Of a DNA stretch of 12,432 nt, positions 1 through 6,183 are shown one piece after another. Made by a program: the position numbers and the translations under genes. Source of the DNA: JBCDGZ01 sp038750655. Its GTDB lineage: Bacteria; Bacteroidota; Bacteroidia; Chitinophagales; Saprospiraceae. A model generated the notes under the pieces. It did not search any database, had not been told where the DNA came from, and saw nothing but the letters and a program-made list of their open reading frames with translations. Where the stretch lies: NCBI GenBank assembly GCA_038750655.1, contig JBCDGZ010000183.1, positions 1 through 12,432 on the forward strand. The letters are read 5' to 3'. Within the stretch, counting starts at the first letter, position 1, and each line of letters starts with the position of its first letter.

Positions 1-773
1 ATACAAGTCGTTACATTATTCGACGCATCCGTAAACGTCCACGTAATGACGGTGGTGCCCAATGGCCACGGCGCATCAATCGCCGCATTGTCATCACGCA
101 TTCCAACAGCAGTGATCATCCCATCGCAATTATCCGTCGCAACAGGGGCCATCGCATCCGTATCATTCGTACAACCCGTCACCGGATCAGGATTCAAATT
201 GATAGGCATTAAACTTGAACAGTCAAAGACCGGATCAACATTATCTTCTACCACTACATCCTGCATACATATAATATCATTCCCGGCTGCATCGGTAAAG
301 GTCCAAGTAATTATTGTTGTACCTAAGGGCCACGGCGCATCAATCGCCGCATTGTCATTACGCATCCCAACAGCGGTGACCGTCCCATCACAATTGTCCG
401 TCGCTACTGGGGCTGATACATCAGTATCATTCGTGCAGTCTGTCACTGGGTCCGTATTAAAACTAATAGGATCTAAAGAGTTGCAGTCTATGATGGGATC
501 GACATCATCCACCACCACCACATCCTGCGTACATTCCGTTTCATTACCCGCCGCATCGGTAAACGTCCAGGTAATTACCGTCGTACCCAGCTCCCACGGC
601 GCATCAATCGCCGCATTATCATCACGCGTACCAACCGCCGTAACTGCACCGTCACAGGCATCAGTGGCAACAGGAGGCGCTACATCCATATCGTTTGTAC
701 AAGTCGAAGAAGGATTCGTAGTAAAATCAACTTGCGTTAAAGTCGTACAATCAAAAACTGGGGCCGTTACATC
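1..773 (-). repeat. Tandem 264-bp (88-residue) HYR module repeats, two full copies and one cut by the window edge
   Basis: Within the HYR gene, modules begin at residues 203, 291 and 379, covering 773-510, 509-246 and 245-1. The DNA segment reading ggc/ccacggcgcatcaat starts at 64, 328 and 592, exactly 264 bp apart. Conserved protein landmarks are DPxxDC, CTND, APVATDxCDG, AVGxR, AAIDAPW and TWTFTDA. The preceding module (114-202) is clearly more diverged, so the 88-residue unit seems to have been amplified recently. Confidence 0.9.
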
Positions 774-1379
774 TATAGCCGTCAGCGTCACGGTACAAGT
801 AGCCGCATTTCCCGAGGCATCTGTGAATGTAACTACCACATCTGTCGTTCCTCCGGCCGTGGTGGCAGCGGCCGTACCAGCCTCCGGCACCTGCGTCACC
901 GTCACATGAGGATCACATTCCCCCCCATTGTCCAAATAAGACTCTCCCGTCAAATCTGGAATGGTGATCTCATCGCACGCCGCATTGATTGGAACATCCT
1001 GAGCGGTGTTGCACATGGGGACCGGGGGCTCCGTATCTGCGAGGGCAGTGAGGATAAAAGTACAATTAGGGGAAGCAGTAGCCCCCGTCATGAGATCAAG
1101 AGCATCATAAGTGATAGAAACAGAAGTTCCAACCATCAGCGTATCTGTTGGTGGATTGGGACCTCCAAGAACAACGGGACCGATCGGATTACAACCAGCA
1201 CCGCTAGAGGAGGCCGTAGGTAAAGTCCAGGTAAAGATAACCATCCCATCCCCATCGCAATCAATCAAGGTCTGGTCGCCCGGGCAGGTGTCAAAGGTTA
1301 CTGTACACTGAGCGTCTAATCCCGATGCAAATAGCAATAGACAACAGGCAATTAGGGTGGAACATAATGTTTGTTTCAT
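1..1379 (-). CDS. Secreted HYR-repeat (Ig-like) protein, partial: C-terminus lies beyond the window
   Basis: The minus-strand frame from ATG 1379-1377 stays open to base 1, giving 459 codons. Residues 1-23 form a Sec-type signal peptide (MKQTL..., hydrophobic core CCLLLFASG, probable cleavage after LDA). Residues 24-113 are a Cys-containing beta-rich module. Residues 114-202 form a HYR-like domain (starts DTEPPVP, ends TFTDASGNAATCTVTLTAID). Three near-identical 88-residue modules follow from 203, 291 and 379, each with paired cysteines, APVATDxCDG, AAIDAPW and TWTFTDA. HYR domains are known Ig-fold modules of extracellular and adhesive proteins; Saprospiria-type bacteria carry many long ones. 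A surface or secreted structural/adhesive role is inferred. The remaining repeats and any T9SS C-terminal sorting domain would lie outside the window. It is divergent from the S8 peptidase operon. The signal peptide supports the chosen start. A 287-residue plus-strand ORF over this region is its antisense shadow. Confidence 0.9.
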   Translation of the reverse strand, partial: MKQTLCSTLIACCLLLFASGLDAQCTVTFDTCPGDQTLIDCDGDGMVIFTWTLPTASSSGAGCNPIGPVVLGGPNPPTDTLMVGTSVSITYDALDLMTGATASPNCTFILTALADTEPPVPMCNTAQDVPINAACDEITIPDLTGESYLDNGGECDPHVTVTQVPEAGTAAATTAGGTTDVVVTFTDASGNAATCTVTLTAIDVTAPVFDCTTLTQVDFTTNPSSTCTNDMDVAPPVATDACDGAVTAVGTRDDNAAIDAPWELGTTVITWTFTDAAGNETECTQDVVVVDDVDPIIDCNSLDPISFNTDPVTDCTNDTDVSAPVATDNCDGTVTAVGMRNDNAAIDAPWPLGTTIITWTFTDAAGNDIICMQDVVVEDNVDPVFDCSSLMPINLNPDPVTGCTNDTDAMAPVATDNCDGMITAVGMRDDNAAIDAPWPLGTTVITWTFTDASNNVTTC

Positions 1380-1420
1380 CACAAATGAGTTTAGGTTGAG
1401 GCCAACAATGGTTTGATCAC

Positions 1421-1434
1421 CAAGTGTGCACTTG
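1421..1434. promoter_or_regulatory. Perfect 6-bp dyad upstream of the HYR gene
   Basis: CAAGTG-TG-CACTTG is a perfect inverted repeat with a 2-nt centre, lying 42-55 bp upstream of the HYR gene's ATG. Its size and position would fit a dimeric regulator's operator, but a chance dyad is also possible. No promoter matching TAnnTTTG could be placed next to it. Confidence 0.25.
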
Positions 1435-2431
1435 ATGTTAAGCAACCCGCAAAAAAAGGTCGCCAGTTATTTGAATACACCGGTTTAGGATATAGTGTCT
1501 CAGCCCTTAGCACTACATCGTAGCGTAAAGGCGACTAGATTTGAAATAGGCTTATAAATTGAAATGTGGCTTTTTCGAATTTCACCCCTCCAAATAGAAG
1601 AGAAAAACCCTGTCCAGTATTACCCATAGCTTTGGAAAGAACACCATCATTTAACGGTAGCGTTATACACAAAAAACTGAGGAATGTTCTGCCGAGACAA
1701 ATTAAATCCTACTCTAAGACCACACGCTTTAAACCGACCAATAGCCAATAAATCAACTAAGATTAGGTCTAAAACAACGACTACTCGAATCGCAATTTGT
1801 CATTACACATCAATAAAGGAATACAGAAAGCCTGTTGCTTCATTGGTTTTCATTTAGGTTTAACAATACTGTAGTACTGATTAATACAAGGCTAGTATAT
1901 CGAGTTGCATTTAATGAGTTCTCTGCCATTTAGGTAAGGCCTCGTATGTATAAAATAGCGTACTACAAGACTTGATGATTGATTCTTTCTAAGATTTTCT
2001 TTAACCTAAAAATAAACCTTACTTTCATAATGGCTTAAAACAAAACTACGACTAATTACTTTTCTAACAAAATTTTTATCAAGATAAAAAATAGCCTTAA
2101 GACCTTTGAGATGCAGAAAATTTGGCTTTCCAGGATAAGATTAAAATCATATACTATTTATTTGTCCCTGTCACGTAAACCTTTATCTCCGAAAAATAAG
2201 CGACTTCCCCCAAGCTGAAAATCGGCAATAATGGAGGATTCCCCCCTCTGCCCTTTTGTTTGTTTTTTGTTTTTTCTCCCATTCACCAAGGCTCCTACGT
2301 TTTTACAACTTTGACCGACACCTTCTCTTTTGGCTACCGATAGCCTTATTTATAACAACTTAATCACATTCCACATTTTTTATTACTAAGTATTTGCAGA
2401 ACAAGTTTTCCCCAAATTCTCAGGATTTTTT

Positions 2432-2461
2432 TTGCAAAAGAGACGCGATTTTGTAAATTTA
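2432..2461 (+). promoter_or_regulatory. Candidate Bacteroidetes-type promoter for the S8-GT9-GT4/rSAM operon
   Basis: TTG at 2432-2434 is followed by exactly 19 nt and then TAAATTTA at 2454-2461. The known Bacteroidetes consensus is TTG-N19-21-TAnnTTTG; this site has the correct spacing and mismatches only the last base of the -7 box. Transcription would begin near 2468, leaving a 5' leader of roughly 150 nt that includes the hairpin at 2581-2605. This comes from sequence matching only. Confidence 0.4.
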
Positions 2462-2580
2462 CTAATCTAGAACTCTATTCTAGCCATTCATTAAATCACG
2501 TGCTGGACCTCTTAACTTCGAACCAGTGTCTGTGTTCATTATTATTTAGGGAGATTAAATAGATCATTACTTTTCACGTC

Positions 2581-2605
2581 TTATTTATTTGTTGAGAATA
2601 AATAA
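2581..2605 (+). promoter_or_regulatory. A/T-only hairpin in the leader just before the S8 start codon
   Basis: TTATTTATT (2581-2589) and AATAAATAA (2597-2605) are perfect 9-bp inverted arms around a 7-nt loop (TGTTGAG). The structure ends 14 nt before the ATG at 2620. Bacteroidota rarely use Shine-Dalgarno pairing and depend on unstructured A/T-rich leaders, so a stem here could affect ribosome access or serve as a binding site. The stem is all A-T and therefore weak. An in-frame TAA (2599-2601) lies inside it. Confidence 0.3.
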
Positions 2606-2619
2606 ACCCTAAATCTATT

Positions 2620-5301
2620 ATGGAAAGAAAATACATAATCACCCTAGTCTCTCCCGGCGACCTCAACATCATCAGAAATTCAGGTTGTGAGATCATCGCC
2701 CAGTACCCTGATTCCTTGATCGCACGTTGTACTACCGATCAATTCGAACGTCTGCAATCTCAGCGGATTGAGATTGTAGAAATGCCGATGGCTCCAGTTA
2801 GGGTCTCCGGCTTTACCTTTGCAATGTCCGATGCTATTGATACGGAGGATAATGTCCCACCGATCGATAATTCGAGAAAGAATTACTACATCATTCAACT
2901 GGCTGGCCCCATGATGGAGGATTGGAAAAAGGCGATGGACGAACTGGAAGTCGAGATCATTGGTCGGACGGCTGGCGAATCTTTCCTGGTAGGTTTGATG
3001 CCGGATCAAGCGGGGAGCTTAAGCGATTTCCCCTGGGTGGATGGACTGACGCCCTATCGTCCCAACCTCAAAATATCGACCAAGCTCCGGCAGCGCTCTA
3101 GCTCCATCTTAAATAGAAATGCATTAGCGGCCCCGATGGATGCGATGCAGCTCTCCGAAAATCAGATGGTGGAAGTCACCGTTTTTCCTGGCGAATCGAC
3201 CGATTCAATTATGGAACAATTGACTGATGGTGGAGCACAGGTACTTATGCAAGGTAAACAATCCGTCCGGGTGATTGCCAATCAGGAATTGATTAAGAAA
3301 GTGGCGATGGATGTTAGCGTACTGACCATCCAGCCCTTTGCCTTTCCAGAATTGCACAATGACGTTGCACGTACCATCATCTCTGTTCCTAATAATGGTG
3401 CTTTCTCTTCTGGTAACCTAGAAGGGAATGGGCAAATTGTAGCGGTTTGTGACTCTGGTTTGGATACTGGAAATGCGGGTACGATCCATCAGGATTTTGC
3501 GGGAAGAATTGCCGGGATCGTTAGTTTGGGTACCAACTGGCCCGCCGGTAATGCTCCTTTTATCAACGGTCCTCTCAATACCGATGATGGTGCAGCGGAT
3601 ACCAATAGTGGTCATGGCACCCATGTAGCGGGTTCCGTTTTGGGAGATGGTACGGCGGCTACGGGGTCAGGATCGACGACGGTTCCTCGCGGGGTGGCCC
3701 CGCAGGCTCAACTGTATTTTCAGGCCATAGAACAGCAAGTTAACTGGAAGCCTGCTGCTCAACTGGCAGCAGAGGGCCTTCCTATTCCTGCCGATTGGCC
3801 TCCCCGAACCTTCGGCCTCTACGGTCTTCCCAATGATCTCAATACCTTATTCAATCAAGCCTATACTGCCGGCGCCCGCATCCATACCAACTCCTGGGGA
3901 GCCCCCGTCGATGGCGTATACAACGATTCTTCTCGTGATGTTGATGAGTTTATGTGGAACAATCGGGATATGCTGATCATTTATTCAGCCGGAAATGAAG
4001 GTAATGATACCAATAGCGATGGACAGATCGATCTGGATTCTATCGGTTCTCCGGGTACGGCGAAAAACTGCCTGACCGTAGGCGCCAGCGAGAACGATCG
4101 CCCCAACGGCTCCACCCCTACCCCCGGCTTCGATGCGAACTGGACCGCCTTCCAGTCTCCCCGTTTCTCCACCATGGGAGCCGCCGGGCACTCCTCCAAT
4201 GATCCCGAAGGCATGGCCTGCTTCTCCTCCCGAGGCCCCACAGACGACGGCCGCATCAAACCAGACGTCGTCGCTCCCGGCTCCAATATTCTCTCCACCC
4301 GCTCCTCTACCGTAGGAGCTGGCCCACTCTGGGGCGATGTCACCCCTAATACCGATCCACTCAATGGACTGTATTGCTGGAGTGGCGGCACGAGTATGTC
4401 TACGCCACTGGTCGCAGGATTAGCCGCGCTAGTCAGAGAACATCTCGTCACCCAACGGGCCCACTTCGTCGATGGCGTCAAACCATCTGGCGCACTAATC
4501 AAAGCCTTTATCGTCAATGGAACAGAGGCCATGGCGGGGCAATACACCGGAGAAGTTCCGGCTGGCGTGAACAATGTTACGGGCTTTGGACGGGTCAATG
4601 CGCAAAATACCATTACGCCCAATTCACTGGGCAGCGTAGCTTTTGATGATGAACCTAACAATGCGGTCCGAAGTGGCCAGATGCGGACTTACTCCGTACG
4701 CGCAGCCAATATCTCGGAGCCACTGCGCGTAACGCTGTGCTGGACAGATCGACATAGCCCCGGAGCGGGCGGCCTGCAAAACACGCTCTATCTGCAAGTG
4801 GTGACCCCATCAGGTACAGTAATCGATGGCGACGTTACTCCTTTCCCAACAGTATCTAATAATGTTCAGCAGGTAACCATTGCCAATCCGGGTACGGGCA
4901 ATTATACCATTCGAGTACGTGGCGTATCGGTGGCCAACCACGCCCCCAGCGTTCCTACAGGAGCCAATGACCGGCAAGATTTTGCCCTGACCATGTCTAA
5001 TGGCTTTGGATTGAATGTATCTCAGGTTTTATCGCCAATTGTATCGGGGATTTCACAAATAATCACGTTGACTACCTCACCGGTGATCTCCATGGCCCCC
5101 TCAATATTTTCCTTAGTGACGCCTTTTACACCAGTCGTCTCCTTATTGACCCCACTTTCACCGATCATTACATTAACCACTGCATTTTCGCCAGTCGTTT
5201 CCCGACTGTCACCGATTTCATTGCTGTCGCCGATTTCACGGTTTTCGGTGATTTCGCCGATTTCGCCAGTCATCTCCATCATATCGCCGATAAAGCCTTG
5301 A
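2620..5301 (+). CDS. S8 family (subtilisin/KP-43-like) serine peptidase with Ser/Thr-Pro-rich C-terminal tail
   Basis: The 893-residue product has a complete S8 triad: Asp278 (VCDSG), His332 (GHGTHVAG) and Ser592 (GGTSMSTP), with oxyanion Asn459 (YSAGNEG). The catalytic domain spans about 255-665. Before it lie three propeptide-like modules (about 3-60, 88-151 and 181-242); the second resembles KP-43 proregions (YYIIQLAGPMMEDWKKAM). Residues 672-795 form a beta-sandwich like the KP-43/PPC C-terminal domain. Residues 801-893 are a low-complexity tail with twelve Ser/Thr-Pro dipeptides and no acidic residues. There is no signal peptide at this start, and an in-frame TAA at 2599-2601 with no ATG between it and 2620 argues against an upstream extension. 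No T9SS sorting domain is recognisable. It is the first gene of the operon, ending 3 nt before the GT9 gene. Peptidase activity is well supported; substrate and location are unknown. Confidence 0.95.
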   Translation: MERKYIITLVSPGDLNIIRNSGCEIIAQYPDSLIARCTTDQFERLQSQRIEIVEMPMAPVRVSGFTFAMSDAIDTEDNVPPIDNSRKNYYIIQLAGPMMEDWKKAMDELEVEIIGRTAGESFLVGLMPDQAGSLSDFPWVDGLTPYRPNLKISTKLRQRSSSILNRNALAAPMDAMQLSENQMVEVTVFPGESTDSIMEQLTDGGAQVLMQGKQSVRVIANQELIKKVAMDVSVLTIQPFAFPELHNDVARTIISVPNNGAFSSGNLEGNGQIVAVCDSGLDTGNAGTIHQDFAGRIAGIVSLGTNWPAGNAPFINGPLNTDDGAADTNSGHGTHVAGSVLGDGTAATGSGSTTVPRGVAPQAQLYFQAIEQQVNWKPAAQLAAEGLPIPADWPPRTFGLYGLPNDLNTLFNQAYTAGARIHTNSWGAPVDGVYNDSSRDVDEFMWNNRDMLIIYSAGNEGNDTNSDGQIDLDSIGSPGTAKNCLTVGASENDRPNGSTPTPGFDANWTAFQSPRFSTMGAAGHSSNDPEGMACFSSRGPTDDGRIKPDVVAPGSNILSTRSSTVGAGPLWGDVTPNTDPLNGLYCWSGGTSMSTPLVAGLAALVREHLVTQRAHFVDGVKPSGALIKAFIVNGTEAMAGQYTGEVPAGVNNVTGFGRVNAQNTITPNSLGSVAFDDEPNNAVRSGQMRTYSVRAANISEPLRVTLCWTDRHSPGAGGLQNTLYLQVVTPSGTVIDGDVTPFPTVSNNVQQVTIANPGTGNYTIRVRGVSVANHAPSVPTGANDRQDFALTMSNGFGLNVSQVLSPIVSGISQIITLTTSPVISMAPSIFSLVTPFTPVVSLLTPLSPIITLTTAFSPVVSRLSPISLLSPISRFSVISPISPVISIISPIKP
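5020..5298 (+). repeat. Degenerate repeat DNA encoding the SPI/SPV/TP tail of the S8 peptidase
   Basis: The last 93 codons carry irregular repeats around the DNA word TC(A/G)CCGAT(T)TC, for example near 5210, 5227, 5253 and 5284. They encode Ser-Pro-Ile or Ser-Pro-Val units. Ser/Thr-Pro dipeptides begin at residues 805, 820, 834, 837, 844, 847, 857, 864, 870, 879, 882 and 889, with spacings of mostly 3 or 7 (also 6, 9, 10). The only charged residues are Arg862, Arg874 and Lys892. The tail is Ile/Leu/Val/Ser/Thr/Pro throughout, quite unlike the rest of the protein, and matches no sorting signal I know. Confidence 0.8.
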
Positions 5302-5304
5302 TCG

Positions 5305-6183
5305 ATGGCCCGAGAGCAATTCTTTTTTATCGGACACAATGCCCTTGGTGATACGCTCTGCACTACTCCGGTAGTCAGAACGTATCGACAGGCGCATCCG
5401 GAAGCGGTGTTCCTCTATATCTGTCAGGACATCGAATATTGCCGGGTGCTGGAAGCCAATCCGGACATCGATCTGGTGATTTATAATCAGAAGATGTTAC
5501 TCAGTGGTCTGGCGGATTACAGCAGCGCCTGGGTAGAGTCTCTACCGCTGGATTACAAAGGCTATCCCGAATTTATTCACTTTGATATGAAACGGATGGC
5601 GGACCTGCCCAATGTATTCGAGGACCATATTTCCAAAGGCTTTGCTCGCCTGTTGGGGGTCGAAACAGATACGGTGAAGCCCATCCTGGAAATCGGAGCA
5701 CGAGAAGAACGCAAGGCTGCCATCTACACTTCGCGCCCCTATGTGGTGCTGGGTATGCATTCGGTGACGAATACAGCTTATCAACGCGAAGGGGTGGGGA
5801 TTAAAGAATGGGGGCGATACAATTGGCTGAAGCTGGCCGAAACCCTGGCCAAAGAGTGGGGCTACGAGGTCATTCTGGTTGGCGCAGAAAGTGAACCTCA
5901 GTTGGAGGTAGACTACGTCAAATGCCTACACGGCCTACCGATCTTGACGGTAGCCGCCCTGCTGAAAAACGCGGCCTGTGTCATCACCCTGGAAAGCGGC
6001 TTAGGCCATCTGGCTGCCGCCGTCGATGCGCCGATGGTCATGCTCTACACGGATATTCTGCACATCGGCTGGGCCAACCCAAGCGAGGCCAGCCGCTGCG
6101 AAGTACTGTACAAAGATTTGAGAACGCTTCCCTTAGAAGAAGTCCTAGAGGCTGTCAATCGAGTAACCAAAATGGTAAAATGA
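5305..6183 (+). CDS. Glycosyltransferase family 9 (heptosyltransferase-like)
   Basis: The 292-residue product carries both GT9 hallmarks. The N-terminal loop ALGDTLCTTPVVRTYR (residues 13-28) is followed by a helix and an NPDID segment, and the C-terminal donor-site motif is LESGLGHLAAAVDAP (229-243, with His235). GT9 enzymes use a GT-B fold to transfer heptose or related sugars from nucleotide donors; classical members (WaaC/WaaF/WaaQ) build the LPS core. Here the company of a protease and a GT4-GT4-radical SAM protein, not core-LPS genes, makes the acceptor uncertain. ATG 5305 lies 3 nt after the S8 stop and the stop overlaps the next start (ATGA), which implies co-transcription and translational coupling. 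No signal peptide or membrane segment is visible, consistent with a cytoplasmic enzyme. The family call is firm; sugar and acceptor are unknown. Confidence 0.9.
   Translation: MAREQFFFIGHNALGDTLCTTPVVRTYRQAHPEAVFLYICQDIEYCRVLEANPDIDLVIYNQKMLLSGLADYSSAWVESLPLDYKGYPEFIHFDMKRMADLPNVFEDHISKGFARLLGVETDTVKPILEIGAREERKAAIYTSRPYVVLGMHSVTNTAYQREGVGIKEWGRYNWLKLAETLAKEWGYEVILVGAESEPQLEVDYVKCLHGLPILTVAALLKNAACVITLESGLGHLAAAVDAPMVMLYTDILHIGWANPSEASRCEVLYKDLRTLPLEEVLEAVNRVTKMVK

Larger units (their letters stand above)
1380..2619. other. 1.24-kb A/T-rich divergent intergenic region
   Basis: This spacer separates the start of the leftward HYR gene from the start of the rightward S8 peptidase operon, so it should hold both promoters. 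It is visibly more A/T-rich than the flanking genes, with homopolymer-rich stretches such as the T-rich run around 2255-2278. I see no tRNA, rRNA, insertion-sequence end or convincing gene. A 61-codon ORF at 1566-1751 shows no recognisable domain. A small stem-loop (GGCTA-CCGA-TAGCC, 2332-2345) and the dyads listed separately are the only structured elements I found. Confidence 0.7.

Noticed and set aside
1..773. CRISPR-like regular repeat spacing
   Set aside because: The 264-bp period is coding, keeps one reading frame and has no short identical repeats separated by unique spacers.
46..909. Plus-strand 287-residue open frame over the HYR repeats
   Set aside because: Its repetitive translation mirrors the minus-strand HYR modules, which have a signal peptide and Ig-like motifs; this is an antisense shadow.
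1566..1751. 61-codon ORF in the divergent spacer
   Set aside because: No domain, signal peptide or membrane segment, and no supporting neighbour; it is about the length expected by chance.
3981..4661. Minus-strand 226-residue open frame inside the S8 gene
   Set aside because: It lies opposite the catalytic core including the active-site Ser and shows no domain; it arises from the codon bias of the GC-rich stretch.
5020..5298. T9SS C-terminal sorting domain on the S8 peptidase
   Set aside because: The tail lacks the Gly/Lys-rich beta-strand pattern of T9SS sorting domains, and the protein has no signal peptide.
5022..5363. Minus-strand 113-residue frame with GEIGEI-type repeats
   Set aside because: It is the complement of the SPI tail repeats and the GT9 start. 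The repeats are fully explained by the sense-strand tail, and there is no independent evidence for expression.
5922..6179. 86-codon N-terminal extension of the GT4-GT4-radical SAM frame
   Set aside because: It overlaps the conserved C-terminal motif of the GT9 gene in another frame, and the GT4 fold begins exactly at the ATG overlapping the GT9 stop.
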